NCBI GenBank assembly: GCA_964561025.1
Contig: CAZLNM010000004.1
Span: 1-64,000, forward strand
Source of the DNA: JAAZNF01 sp964561025
GTDB lineage: Bacteria; Myxococcota; B64-G9
Direction: 5' to 3'
DNA length: 64,000 nt
Both the position numbers and the translations under genes were made by a program. Under the pieces are notes generated by a model. The model saw only the letters and a program-made list of their open reading frames with translations, had not been told where the DNA came from and made no database searches. Every line of letters begins with the position of its first letter. Positions within the stretch are counted from its first letter, which is position 1. This document shows positions 51,954 through 62,915 of this stretch, in pieces.

Positions 51954-52314
51954 CGCCTCGGCGGAAAATCCAAACAAACGAAAGATCCTGGCAAGGGGTC
52001 GCGCCTCCTTGAACCCCCGGAGAACCCCCGAAAAAAAAACGCTAATAATGGTGGGGAGAAGAAAAAGATAAAAAAGCGTGCGGCAACTTCGCTGATAAAA
52101 AAAGACATCTTCATCGAGGTGGCCTTAACGAAACTCCCTGCATTCTCTTGTCGGGCGCTGAACACGACACACGAGAAGTCGGTTGTACCGATGCCTTTCT
52201 CCAAGTTTTGGTTTTCCTTGGTAGAAAGTTTTCGCCGGTGTTCTCCGGGGTTCTTCTTGCGGGTCAAAGGGGGCTTGGTCCCTTTGCCGAGATTTCGTTT
52301 GGGAGGCTTGCGGC
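51954..52314. other. AT-richer intergenic region with partial inverted repeat
   Basis: About 360 bases with lower GC and long A runs, without a gene I can support. GAACCCCCGGAGAA at about 52011 and TTCTCCGGGGTTC at about 52239 form an imperfect inverted repeat flanking about 220 bases. CAAAGGG/CCCTTTG forms a small hairpin near 52265-52287. It may hold terminators for the two convergent genes, or a small RNA; neither is proved. Confidence 0.5.
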
Positions 52315-53724
52315 CTACAGGAAGAGCCAGCTCACCAGCAGAAACAACGGAATCAAGATGATAAGCGGGTAGAGCATGTAGCCGAAGAACGAGGGCATCT
52401 TGATGGCGCGCTCCTCGGCGATGGACTTGATCATGAAGTTGGGGGCGTTGCCGATGTAGGTGTTGGCGCCCATGAACACCGCCCCCAGCGAGACCGCGCG
52501 CAGTAAGGGGTCGGCGATGCCGGTGTCGGCCACCGGCGCCTGCCCCGCCACGCTCCCCACGGCTTGCCCCAGGGCGAAGAACACCACGAAGGTCGGTGTG
52601 TTGTCGAGAAACGAAGACAGCATGCCGGTGGCCCAGAAGTAGCTCATGGTGCTCTCGATGCCGAGCTCGGCGCCGCGCGCGCGCAGGATGAGCAGCGCCG
52701 GGATCATGGTGACGAAGATGCCGGCGAACAGCACCGCCACCTCCACGATAGGGTGGAAGGTGAAGCGGTTCTCCTCTCGCAGCACGCGGGGGGTGAGCTT
52801 CCAGGAGGCCGCCGCCAGCAGCAACAGCACGATCTCGCGCACGGGAAACGGGACCACGCCCTCGTGCAGGAAGGCCACCGACAGCACCACGCCGAGGAGC
52901 AGCGGCAGGTTGAGAAGGCCCAGCACCTCGGGACGCCGGACGCGGGCCCGGTCCAGCATGAGCGCGGCCTCGGGCTCGCGCGCGTACTGATAGCGATCGA
53001 TGACGAAGTACAGTGCCGCCAGCGTCAGGTTCACCGCCGCCCACTCCGGCCACAGGCGGAAGAACCAGGAGAAGGGCACGCCGGCCAGGTATCCCATGAA
53101 GAGCGGCGGGTCGCCCAGCGGGGTGAGGCAGCCGCCGGTGTTGCCCACCATGAAGATGAAGAAGATCACCGTGTGCGTAACACGGGTGCGCTGTTGGTTG
53201 GTGTCGAGCAACGGCCGGACCAGCAGCATGGCGGCGCCGGTGGTGCCCATGAACGAGGCCAGCACGGCCCCGAGCAGGAGGAAGGCGGTGTTCACCGCGG
53301 GCGTGGCCTGGAGATCGGTGCGGATGCGGATGCCGCCGGAGACCACGAAAAGCGACCCGAGCAGGATGATGAAGGACAGGTACTCCTTGCCGGTGTGCAA
53401 GAGCTCGTGCGGCGCGTTCGCCAGCAAAAAGGCGGCCACCGGCAGCGACAGCACCACGGACGGCACGGCCTTGTTGCGGTTCTTCTCCCACCAGTGGGGG
53501 AGCAAGAGCGGCGCCAGCGCGATCACCAGCAGCATGAGCACGAACGGCGTCACCCACAGGAGCGAGAGCTCGTGGCCCAGCGCCTCCGAGGCCAGGGCCG
53601 GGCCGGCACACAGCAGGACGGCGAATCCCGTCAGGACCGCCGGAAGGCGCGGGATGGCTCTTGCGGCCGGACTCCCGGTCTCCGGGGTTGCATCCCGATT
53701 GTCTCTCTGCCTGGTCGGCATCAT
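52315..53724 (-). CDS. NhaD/citrate-transporter-like sodium:proton antiporter
   Basis: A 469-residue polytopic membrane protein of the ion transporter superfamily with about eleven to twelve helices. An N-terminal signal-like helix (AVLTGFAVLLCAGPALA) is followed by HWWEKNRNKA. The conserved VGNTGGCLTPLGDPPLFMG and the matching second-half NTPTFVVFFAL ... MGANTYIGNAPNFMIK are the two re-entrant signature regions. Relatives exchange Na+ for H+ or carry carboxylates; the ion here is not known. It lies 104 bases downstream of kbl on the same strand. Two adjacent ATGs (53724, 53721) are both possible. Confidence 0.85.
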   Translation of the reverse strand: MMPTRQRDNRDATPETGSPAARAIPRLPAVLTGFAVLLCAGPALASEALGHELSLLWVTPFVLMLLVIALAPLLLPHWWEKNRNKAVPSVVLSLPVAAFLLANAPHELLHTGKEYLSFIILLGSLFVVSGGIRIRTDLQATPAVNTAFLLLGAVLASFMGTTGAAMLLVRPLLDTNQQRTRVTHTVIFFIFMVGNTGGCLTPLGDPPLFMGYLAGVPFSWFFRLWPEWAAVNLTLAALYFVIDRYQYAREPEAALMLDRARVRRPEVLGLLNLPLLLGVVLSVAFLHEGVVPFPVREIVLLLLAAASWKLTPRVLREENRFTFHPIVEVAVLFAGIFVTMIPALLILRARGAELGIESTMSYFWATGMLSSFLDNTPTFVVFFALGQAVGSVAGQAPVADTGIADPLLRAVSLGAVFMGANTYIGNAPNFMIKSIAEERAIKMPSFFGYMLYPLIILIPLFLLVSWLFL

Positions 53725-53828
53725 CGGTGCTCGCGATTCTGTTGCGCCGGGCCGCGCCGCCGCCGGAGCCAGCGCAGCCTGGCGGGCTCCGGCCGACGGT
53801 CGTGTGACCTGGGGCGACGCCGGCCGCG

Positions 53829-55019
<1,191 letters not shown>

Positions 55020-55051
55020 GGTTCACCTCCGGTTCGGCGCGTAATGGCCGG

Positions 55052-55082
55052 ATTGTATGGTCGCGCGGCACGGGGCCGTCAA
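55052..55082 (-). promoter_or_regulatory. Candidate promoter of kbl
   Basis: Read on the minus strand, TTGACG (55082-55077) and TACAAT (55057-55052) are 19 bases apart; CATACA at 17 bases is an alternative. The -35 abuts the palindrome at 55080-55099. Confidence 0.5.
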
Positions 55083-55099
55083 CCCAAATGTTTGGGTTG
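55080..55099. promoter_or_regulatory. Perfect palindrome, candidate operator at the kbl promoter
   Basis: CAACCCAAA (55080-55088), a two-base centre TG, and TTTGGGTTG (55091-55099) form perfect nine-base arms. The site overlaps the last three bases of the presumed kbl -35 and lies between the divergent kbl and lipoprotein genes. This is the typical form and place of a dimeric repressor or activator site. The regulator is unknown. Confidence 0.6.
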
Positions 55100-55209
55100 G
55101 AGCGTTCAATTCGGTATTGCCTGGATCGATGCCGGGGGATAATGAGTATTCATGGAAATGCTGATTCGGGACCTGGTCGACGAAACTGAGACGTCTCAAG
55201 GAGCTGAAA

Positions 55210-56302
55210 ATGCGTAGGGAGCATTGGGTGCGGCATGCGGCGTTCGGGATTGGGATTTTATTTTCGGGGATGGTTTTTCTTGGCTGCGTCCACCGCGAGG
55301 TGGTGCCCTTTGTGACGCTCAAGACCTCGGAGACGCCGGACGTCTGGAAAAATGTGTCCCTGGCGTACGTGAAAGGGGACTCCCGCACCGAGCTGGATCC
55401 GTTGTTCTCGCTTTCCATGCCCCCGCCGCTGGCGCTGGAGCAGGCCCTGCGCGCCCGCTTGCCGCAGGCGAACGCCGCCGACGCCCGGGTGCGGCTGCGC
55501 GTCGAGAACGTCCGCGCCGCGCTGAACAAGGCCGAAACCACCCTGGGCCTGGCCGCGGATTTCACCTTGCAGACCATGTCGTCCTCGGTCACCATTCGCC
55601 TGGAACACTCGGTGACCTACGTCTCCAGCAGCCAGGGCGCTTTCTCGCGGGCGGTGTACGATCTCACCGACCGGCTGCTGTACCATCCCAAGGCGCTCGA
55701 GTTCCTCGAATCCGGCTCGCTCTTGTTGCGCGACTCCGCCAAGATCGACGAGCCCGAGGCCCGGGGGCCCATCATGCCTCTCTCGTCGTCCGCGCCCGGG
55801 ATCCAGGCCGGCGGGCGCTACCTGTGGGGAGACAAGGACACCACCATGGGGTTCATGGGCCTGGTCTTTCTGAAAGGCGACCCGGCGTTCATCGCGTCCG
55901 TCAGCCAGACCGAGATGCACCGATACTACGGGTTCGCCATGAACGCCGGCGTTGGTGGATTTTTCCCGGAAAAGGGAGATTCGATGTTCATGGCCCAGGT
56001 CGGCATGTCCGCCGGTCTGGGGTTCAACGGCGCCTGGACCGACGCCGACGGGTACGTGCTGGCCCCGGGTCTCTCCGTACTGGTGGGGCCGAGCATCAGC
56101 GGCGTAACGATGATGGCATCGGGGATACACATCACCTCGCTCCAGCTCGGTGGCAAACTGGATTTCGACTTGCCGGTCCTGGGCATGTTGGGGTTTCGGG
56201 GAGGAGTGTTCGTGGGAGGGATGCTATCGGAAACGACCTTCACCGAGACCATTCCCGGCGCGCCGAGCAGCATGAGCTCCGACGCCTTCATCTGGTATCC
56301 CT
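55210..56302 (+). CDS. Putative lipoprotein with beta-barrel-like region, 5' part (before assembly gap)
   Basis: I do not recognise this protein. The first 25 residues are a signal peptide with a relaxed lipobox (VFLGC, Cys26). A mixed domain of about 150 residues follows. From about residue 200, alternating glycine/aromatic strands (GFAMNAGVGGFF, FMAQVGMSAGLGF, FRGGVFVGGML) look like outer-membrane or surface beta structure. The sequence is cut at the Ns after AFIWYP and continues in another frame beyond them. AAGGAGC precedes the ATG. Probably the same gene as 56313-57061. Confidence 0.65.
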
Positions 56303-56312
56303 NNNNNNNNNN
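56303..56312. other. Assembly gap (ten Ns)
   Basis: Ten unknown bases, a common placeholder for a gap of unknown size. The coding frame changes across it, which is what a wrong placeholder length would give. No biological frameshift should be inferred. Confidence 0.97.
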
Positions 56313-57061
56313 CCTACGGTGACCTGTACTATCAGACCGCCACCGGCCGCATCTCCATCGGCATGACCTTCCAGGCCCTCAAGGAGGCGAAGAGCTTTTT
56401 GGAGAACCCTGTGTTGCTCATCACCTACGAGATGCGAAAGGGCCGCGGGCTGGCCTACGAAAAAGAGCAGGTGCAACTCGCCGACTTCGACCTGGTCAAC
56501 CGCGCGGACACCCTCTCCACCCCGCGTAACGCTTTCCTCGGCACGATCCCGCCGGCTCCCCCGCCGGCGCTGGATCCGGCCTTGTTTGGCGGCGCGCCCG
56601 CTTCTCCGGCGCCCTCTGAAGCGAGCAGCGGATCGCCGGCACCGGAAAGCGCGGCGCCGGTTGCGGCTCCGGTCTTGCAGAAGAAGAAACTCGTGGTGTT
56701 GTCCCTGCGGCTGGACCCCTCGCTCCCGGCCGAGACCTCGGCCATCCTGGATAACATCGTTGGCGAGGAGACCGCCAAGAAGGGGCTGGGCCAGGTCCCG
56801 TCCGCGTTCGCCGCGAAACTCATCGAGCTGGCCGGCGAGAAGGATCTCGACACGCCCGAAAAGCTGACCGCCGCAGCGCGCTCCATGGAGGCGGCGCTGG
56901 CCCTCACGGGCTCCGTCCGTATCCTGGGCGAGGGCAAGCTGGTCATCGAACTTTCGCTGCTGGAGGTGGAGAGCGGCAATGCCCGCACCGCCCGCGAGGA
57001 GCTCTCGCCCGCGGGCCTGGTGGAGGCCTTCCGGCGGTCGCTGGCGGGGCTGTTGCCGTGA
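56313..57061 (+). CDS. Putative lipoprotein, 3' part (after assembly gap)
   Basis: The frame is open from the Ns: Y-G-D-L-Y-Y-Q-T-A-T-G-R-I-S-I-G, a typical beta strand pair, joins well with the strands before the gap. A Pro/Ala/Ser linker lies about 70-115 residues in. A C-terminal domain of about 120 residues follows, whose VLSLRLDPSLPAE and LTGSVRILGEGKLVIELSLLEVE pattern recalls TolB-N/CsgG-like helper domains; this likeness is weak. A separate gene starting at ATG 56363 is possible but less likely. Confidence 0.6.
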
Positions 57062-57169
57062 GCGTCTTGTCCTCTCGAATGCGAGCGCCCATTCTCTATC
57101 CCGCCCACCCGAATTGATGACTATGGGGTGTCCCGCCAATGCCCGAAAGGTGTAACAATCAGGATGGGG

Positions 57170-60100
57170 TCAGAAAGATGTGCGGGGAGCAGGAATTCGC
57201 AGCTTTGGCTGCAGTACCCGGTACAGGACGGGCACCACGAACAGGGTGAGCAGCGTCGAGCTGAACAGTCCCCACACGATGACCGTGGCCAGCGGCCGCT
57301 GCACGTCGGAGCCCAGGCCCGTGGCCAACGAGGCCGGCAGCAGCCCGAAGATGGCCACGATGGCGGCGATCATGATGGCGCGCAGCCGTTGCAGTGCGCC
57401 CTGGACGATGGCCTCGTCGAGAGGCAAGCCGGCCTCGCGCATCTCGGTGATGCGGCGCACCATGAGCACGCCGTTCATGATGGAGATGCCAAATAGCGCC
57501 GCCAGGCCGACCCCGGTCGAGGTGCTCATGGGCATGTGACGCGCGTACAGGGCCAGGATGCCACCGACGCACGCCAACGGGATGCTGGCCAGCACCAGGA
57601 TGGCGCTGCGCAGCGAGGCGAAGGTGATCCACAGCATCACGAAGATGAGCGCCACCGCGGCCGGGATGACCAGGGAGAAGTGCCGGGTGGCGCGCTCCAG
57701 GTTTTCGAACATGCCCATCCACTCCACCCGGTAGCCCTCCGGGAGCGATGGCCGGATCTCGCGCTCGAAGCGCCGCTGGGCCTCGGCCACGAAACTGCCG
57801 GAGTCGCGATCCACGATGTCGCAGCGGGCGGTGAGGATGCGCCGGCCGTTCTCGCGGGTGATGATGGTCTGGCCGTCCGCGATCTCGATGCGCGCCACCT
57901 GGGCCAGCGGCACCGGTTGGTTCTGGGCGTTGGCGAGCATCAAGCGGCCGATGGCCTGGGGGGAGGCGACGCTACCCGGATCGAGCTTCACCACGATGTC
58001 GAAGCGGCGCTCGCCCTCATACAGGGTGCCCACCGGCGCCCCGCCCAGGGCGACGTCGATGAGGCGGCTCACGTCCTCGATACGGACGCCGAAACGGGCG
58101 CACAGGCGGCGATCCGGCTGGATGATCAGCTGGGGCTGTGGTCCCTCCTGTTCGATGTTCACGTCGCGGGCCCCGGGGACGGACGCCAGCAGCGAGAGGG
58201 TACGGCGCGCGAGGGAGAGCAACACAGCGGAGTCTGGGCCGGAGAACTGGACGCCCAGGTTGGCGGAGGTGCCGTTGGTGTCCTGGGTCACCATGTCGAT
58301 GATGGGTTGCGTGAACACGAAGCGGGTGGTGGGAAACTCCTCCCGCAGGCGCCGGGCCAGCGCCTCGACCAGTTGGGCCTTTGCCGGGAAACGCCGCCAG
58401 GTGGCCGGTGGCGCAAGCCCAATCATCATCTCGATGCGGCTGGGGGGGAACGGCTCGGTCCAGGCCTCGGTGCGCCCGATCTGGGCGGAGGCGAAGCGCA
58501 CCTCGGGGAACTCCAGCGCCACCCGCCGGATGGTCTTGCCGAACTCGGCCGTCTGTTGCAGCGAGGTTCCCTCAGGGAAGTTGGCCTTCACCCAGATAGG
58601 TCCCTCGTCGAGATACGGCAAGAACTCGGTCCCGAGCCGGGGCAGCACCCGCCCGCCGACCAGCGCCAGGATGGCGGCCACCGTGATCACCGCCGGCCAG
58701 CGGTGTGCGATCAGCCAGCGCAAGGTGCGGGCATAGGCGGTCTGGAGCGCGGCCGCCAGCCGGCCGCTGGATTCATGGTAGCCTGTACGGAACAACACCG
58801 TGGCCAGCGCGGGGACGAGGAACAGGGCGAAGACCAGCCCGCCGAGCAGGGCGTACACCATGGTCTGGGCCATGGGGCGGAACAGCAGGCCCTCGATGCT
58901 GGTCAGCGCCAGGATCGGCAGGTAGCCGGCGACCACCATCAGCATCGAGGAGACCACCGGGCGCTGGACCTCCCGCACCGCCGCCAGCACCACCCCGGGC
59001 ACATCGACCGGCCCCGGGCCGCGCTCGCGCGCGCAGCGGGTAGCCTCGCCCAAGCGGCGCGCGATGTTCTCGCCCACGATCACCGCGCCGTCCACGATGA
59101 TGCCGAAGTCGATGGCGCCGATGGAAAGCAGCCCGATGGGGATGTCGGTGAGCCACATCAACACCAGGGCGAACAGCAGCGAGAAGGGGATGGTCACCGC
59201 GATCAGGGTGGCCATGCTGGGCCGGCCCAGAAACAAGAGCAGCACCAGCACCACCAGCACGATGCCCAGGGAGACGCTGTGGGCCACGGTGTGCAGCGTG
59301 CTGTCCACCAGGTGCTGGCGATCGTAGAAGGGCTGGATGCGCACGCCGGCCGGCAGCTCGGTTTCGTTGAGCTCGTCGATGGCCTGGCGCACGCCCGAAA
59401 GCACCCGCGACGGGTTTTCGCCGCGCCGAAGCAGCACGATCCCCTCCACCGACTCGTCGGCGAGATCCTTGCTATAGATACTGGAGCGCGCCATGGGGGC
59501 GGGCCCCACCTCGGCCACGTCCCGCAGATACAACGGAGCGCCGCCCACCGACTTGACGAAGATGTTGCCGATCTGCTCCGCGCTCTCGATCAGCCCGGCG
59601 CCCCGGATGACTAGCGACATACTGCCGCGCGGCAGCACGCTGCCCCCGGCCGCGGCGTTGTTCGCCTGGATGGCCTCCACCATGTCGGCGACCGTGACGT
59701 TGTATTGGGTGAGCCGGGCCGGCTGCACCGTCACGGCGTACTGCTTGGCCAGGCCGCCGAAGTTCGAGACGTCCGCCACTCCGGGCACCCGCAACAGACG
59801 GGGGATCACCACCCACTCGTTCAAGGTGCGCCGCTCCATCAGATCGGTGGTCCCGTCCGAGATGAGCTCGTAGCGCAGGATCTCCCCGCAGGGCGAGGTC
59901 ACCGGCGCGAGATCGGCGCTGGCTCCTTCGGGCAGCTCCACGCCGGCCAGGCGTTCCTGCACCCGTTGCCGCGCCCAGTACGTCTCGGTGCCCTCCTCGA
60001 AGATGAGTTGCACCAGCGACAGCCCGAAGATGGTCTGTGAGCGCACCGTCTCCACACGCGGCACGCCGCGCATGGCGATCTCGATGGGGATGGTCACCCG

Positions 60101-60286
60101 GCGCTCGATCTCCTCCGGCGCCCGGCCGGGATAGGTCGTCACCACCCATACCGCTTGCGCCGCGATGTCCGGGTAGGCGTCGATGGGCAGTTGCTGGAAG
60201 GCGAAAACCCCCGCCAGGGCCGCACCCAGGCCCGCGAGCAGGAACCACCAGCGGTGGCGCAGCGAAATTTCTACAAGAGAGGTCAT
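57170..60286 (-). CDS. czcA: CzcA/CusA-type heavy-metal RND efflux pump
   Basis: A 1038-residue inner-membrane proton-driven pump with twelve helices in two halves, each with a large periplasmic loop. The N-terminal helix is followed by QQLPIDAYPDIA. Helix 4 reads DFGIIVDGAVIVGEN (near residue 395), the pattern linked with the divalent-metal (Czc, HME) group rather than the Cu/Ag CusA type. Periplasmic methionine clusters expected for CusA are absent. Substrate is thus probably Zn, Co, Cd or Ni; that is inference. It is the last gene of a small gene-czcC-czcB-czcA operon, sharing TGATG with czcB. Confidence 0.9.
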   Translation of the reverse strand: MTSLVEISLRHRWWFLLAGLGAALAGVFAFQQLPIDAYPDIAAQAVWVVTTYPGRAPEEIERRVTIPIEIAMRGVPRVETVRSQTIFGLSLVQLIFEEGTETYWARQRVQERLAGVELPEGASADLAPVTSPCGEILRYELISDGTTDLMERRTLNEWVVIPRLLRVPGVADVSNFGGLAKQYAVTVQPARLTQYNVTVADMVEAIQANNAAAGGSVLPRGSMSLVIRGAGLIESAEQIGNIFVKSVGGAPLYLRDVAEVGPAPMARSSIYSKDLADESVEGIVLLRRGENPSRVLSGVRQAIDELNETELPAGVRIQPFYDRQHLVDSTLHTVAHSVSLGIVLVVLVLLLFLGRPSMATLIAVTIPFSLLFALVLMWLTDIPIGLLSIGAIDFGIIVDGAVIVGENIARRLGEATRCARERGPGPVDVPGVVLAAVREVQRPVVSSMLMVVAGYLPILALTSIEGLLFRPMAQTMVYALLGGLVFALFLVPALATVLFRTGYHESSGRLAAALQTAYARTLRWLIAHRWPAVITVAAILALVGGRVLPRLGTEFLPYLDEGPIWVKANFPEGTSLQQTAEFGKTIRRVALEFPEVRFASAQIGRTEAWTEPFPPSRIEMMIGLAPPATWRRFPAKAQLVEALARRLREEFPTTRFVFTQPIIDMVTQDTNGTSANLGVQFSGPDSAVLLSLARRTLSLLASVPGARDVNIEQEGPQPQLIIQPDRRLCARFGVRIEDVSRLIDVALGGAPVGTLYEGERRFDIVVKLDPGSVASPQAIGRLMLANAQNQPVPLAQVARIEIADGQTIITRENGRRILTARCDIVDRDSGSFVAEAQRRFEREIRPSLPEGYRVEWMGMFENLERATRHFSLVIPAAVALIFVMLWITFASLRSAILVLASIPLACVGGILALYARHMPMSTSTGVGLAALFGISIMNGVLMVRRITEMREAGLPLDEAIVQGALQRLRAIMIAAIVAIFGLLPASLATGLGSDVQRPLATVIVWGLFSSTLLTLFVVPVLYRVLQPKLRIPAPRTSF

Positions 60287-61509
60287 CAGCCGCGCTCCGT
60301 GCGAGATTCCGGCGGAGCATGTCGCGCGGTGTCGATCAGGGGTTTGAGCAGGATCGCCCCTTCGCCGATCACCTTGTCACCAGGGTGCACGCCCTCCAGG
60401 ATCTCCACTCGATCTCCCTGCACCTCGCCGGCCTTCACCGGCGTGGGCCGCCAGCGCTCGCCGTCCTCGCGCCGGAACAGGTAGTCGGACCTGCCGACGT
60501 GAATCAGTCCCGCCGCGGGAACCCGGAGCGCGACCCGCTCCTCCGTCCCCAGCCCGATGTCCGCGAACATGCCCGGGCGCAACTTGTCGTCCGGATCACG
60601 GATGGTGAACAGCACCCGGAGGGCGCGCCTTTCCACCGACAGGACCGGGGAGATGGAGCGCACCACGCCGGGAAAGGGACCGTTGTTCAGACAGGTGAAG
60701 CGCGCCTCGCAGGACTGTCCCACGCGCACCAGCGATAGCAGAGTCTCGGGCACGTCGGCCACCACGATGTCGACATCGTCGTCGCGCGAGAGGAGCAGCG
60801 AGGCATCCAGGCCCGCCTGTTCCAGTTGCCGCCGCAGCGCGGCTTCGGCCCGGTGGGCCTGACGCCAGAGCGTCTCGGCCTCGTGGACATCCTTCCGCCC
60901 TTGGATGCGGGTTTGCGCCAACTCGTTTTGCGCCGCTGCCAGCTCCCGGTCGGTTTCCGTGCCGGCTGCAACCAGCTTGGTGAGTCGCTGCACCAGCGCA
61001 TCCTGCGCCGCCGCCCGGTTCTCGGCCAGCTCCCGGATGGCCTCGAGCTGCGTCTTGGAAAAAGTGATGTCGGCCACCGCCTTTTGCCAGTCGGCGTACG
61101 TGGCCAGCAGCTCGGGCGAGTTGAACTGCCAGTCGCGCGAGTGTCCTGGCTCGCCCCGCAGGCTGGCCACCACGGTGCCGGTAACGTTGACGACCGGGAT
61201 GCGGATCCGCTCCTCCTCGATGGTGAAGACCTGCAGTTTCTGTTCGAGCGGCGTACCGGGCTGGATGACGATGCGGTGTTCGTCGTCCAGGCGAACAGCT
61301 TGGCTCTCACGGGAAGGATCGGGTGTGGGAACGGCCCTTCCGGTTCCGCCGTCCGGCCACAGCAGGAAGGTCAGAATGCCGATGGTGAGCGCCAGGTATG
61401 CCCAGTACAGCATTCGGGACGAGCGCGAGGGGGGTGGCATCGTCTGCCCGCACACTGGCGGAGGCGCTTGCGTGTCCATACGGAGTGGTTCGAATTTGGC
61501 ATCGGTCAT
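60286..61509 (-). CDS. czcB: CzcB-type periplasmic adaptor protein
   Basis: A 407-residue membrane fusion protein. A polar start is followed by one membrane helix (MLYWAYLALTIGILTFLLW, about residues 32-51). A long alpha hairpin (about 120-240) docks to the TolC-like channel. Lipoyl and beta-barrel domains follow (DIVVADVPETLLSLVRVGQ and LRPGMFADIGL). The C-terminal domain has GVHPGDKVIGEGAILLKPLID, typical of this family. No His- or Met-rich metal segment is obvious near the N-terminus. ATG 61509 overlaps czcC by ATGA. Confidence 0.9.
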   Translation of the reverse strand: MTDAKFEPLRMDTQAPPPVCGQTMPPPSRSSRMLYWAYLALTIGILTFLLWPDGGTGRAVPTPDPSRESQAVRLDDEHRIVIQPGTPLEQKLQVFTIEEERIRIPVVNVTGTVVASLRGEPGHSRDWQFNSPELLATYADWQKAVADITFSKTQLEAIRELAENRAAAQDALVQRLTKLVAAGTETDRELAAAQNELAQTRIQGRKDVHEAETLWRQAHRAEAALRRQLEQAGLDASLLLSRDDDVDIVVADVPETLLSLVRVGQSCEARFTCLNNGPFPGVVRSISPVLSVERRALRVLFTIRDPDDKLRPGMFADIGLGTEERVALRVPAAGLIHVGRSDYLFRREDGERWRPTPVKAGEVQGDRVEILEGVHPGDKVIGEGAILLKPLIDTARHAPPESRTERG

Positions 61510-62807
61510 GGCGTCAGTTTTCCTCCCAAGGTTGCCTGGAGCCGGACGCGGGCTCGCCACAGCTCTGCGCGGCTAGCGACGTAGGCGCGGTAGGTTTCGC
61601 GATAGCTCTGCTGCGCGTCGATAAGCTCGATCATGGGCCGGCCACCCGAGGCGAGGGCCTGCTGGATGCTGTCGCGGATCTGGGCCGCCAGGGTGAGCTC
61701 TTTCTCCGAAATCAGGCGGGCGTTCTGCTCCGCGGTGGCCAGGGCTTGCACGGCGAGTTGAACCTCCGCGCGCAACTCGAGCAAGGTTGCCGCGAGTTCG
61801 AGCTCGGCCTGAGAGGCCGCGGCGATGGCCCTGGCGCGGTTCCCCTGGTTGCGGTCGAAGAAGGGCAGGGTCACCTCGAAGGCGACGCCGAAGGCGGTGA
61901 CGTCCGGGGCGCCGATCGGCTGTTGGAACTGGTGGGTCACGTTGATGCCCACGGAGGCCTCGGGCCAGGCGTTTCTCTCCTCTACCAGCTGGGCGCTCTT
62001 GGCCAGGGCGCTCTTGTGCCGCAGGGCCAGGATGTCGGGGCGGGTCTGCACGGCGATCTGATAGGCCTGCTCGGTGGACAGGGTGGCGCTCGGCAGCGGA
62101 TCGTCGAAGGAGCCGGCGGCCACGATGCGGGCGGGTTCACGGGGTGGATCGAGCAGGGCCGCCAAACGCAGGCGGGCCGCGTCCAGCTCGGCGCGTATGC
62201 TCCGCTCCTCCCGTTGCGCGACTCGTGCCGCCAGCCGCACGCGGGCCAGGTCGAGCTGCGAACGGCCGCCGCTTTCGACCGAAGCCTGCACCGCCCCCTC
62301 GAGGTGGCTCAGGTCCCCGACCGCATCCTGGGCGACACCAAGCATGTTCTGCCATTCGAGGACATCGTAGAAGGCGAGCGCGGCTTCCAGCGCGCGCTGG
62401 CGAATGGCGTCGGCGTATTCGGCCTCCGCTACCCGCAGAGCCGCTTCCCCGGCCTCGATCGCCGCAGACCTTTTTCCGAAGAGCAGCCGGTCGATCGGGT
62501 AGCTCAAGCTCCCGGCCAGCTCCGAGGGGCCGCCGGGTCTCTCGGGGGTGAAGGCGCGGCTGAGCGGCAGCAGCCCTCCTTCGATGGACAAGGAGGGATT
62601 GGGAATCACAGCCGCGCTTTGCAATTCCGCGCGGGCCTGGTTCACGGCTTCCTGCGCCGCTCGCACTCGTGGATGTCGCAGGCTGGCCTGGATGGCCTCC
62701 TCGAGCGTGAGGCCGGGTTCGGCCCGCGAAGACATGGTCGGTGCCAGCAGCAACAGGATAGCCCCTGTCCAGACAACGGGCGTACATGTTCGAAGGTCAA
62801 ACCTCAT
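61506..62807 (-). CDS. czcC: TolC-family outer-membrane efflux channel (CzcC-like)
   Basis: A 433-residue outer-membrane protein with signal peptide (AILLLLAPTMSSRA). Two TolC-type repeats of alpha hairpin and strands follow, each with the L-x-x-A-x-A pattern (LTLEEAIQASLRHPRVRAAQ; STEQAYQIAVQTRPDILAL) and ending QQSYRETYRAYV. ATG 62807 is chosen because GAGGAG lies six bases upstream; an in-frame ATG at 62837 lacks a site. It forms the outer channel for the CzcBA pump. Confidence 0.9.
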   Translation of the reverse strand: MRFDLRTCTPVVWTGAILLLLAPTMSSRAEPGLTLEEAIQASLRHPRVRAAQEAVNQARAELQSAAVIPNPSLSIEGGLLPLSRAFTPERPGGPSELAGSLSYPIDRLLFGKRSAAIEAGEAALRVAEAEYADAIRQRALEAALAFYDVLEWQNMLGVAQDAVGDLSHLEGAVQASVESGGRSQLDLARVRLAARVAQREERSIRAELDAARLRLAALLDPPREPARIVAAGSFDDPLPSATLSTEQAYQIAVQTRPDILALRHKSALAKSAQLVEERNAWPEASVGINVTHQFQQPIGAPDVTAFGVAFEVTLPFFDRNQGNRARAIAAASQAELELAATLLELRAEVQLAVQALATAEQNARLISEKELTLAAQIRDSIQQALASGGRPMIELIDAQQSYRETYRAYVASRAELWRARVRLQATLGGKLTP

Positions 62808-62915
62808 GCGACTCCTCGTCAGACGTCTTTGAGACAAGCCCGTGGCGCGAGGCCCAGGTAATCGAATGGCCCTCCCGAATACGGGACGACCGCCGATGGC
62901 GGGCAGGCGCCGGAA

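Noticed and set aside
56303..56312. Frameshift in the lipoprotein gene
   Set aside because: The frame change coincides exactly with ten Ns, so it is best explained by gap length.
57536..59614. A 692-codon plus-strand frame opposite czcA
   Set aside because: Low-complexity His/Gln/Asp/Arg translation typical of the antisense of an RND pump in GC-rich DNA.
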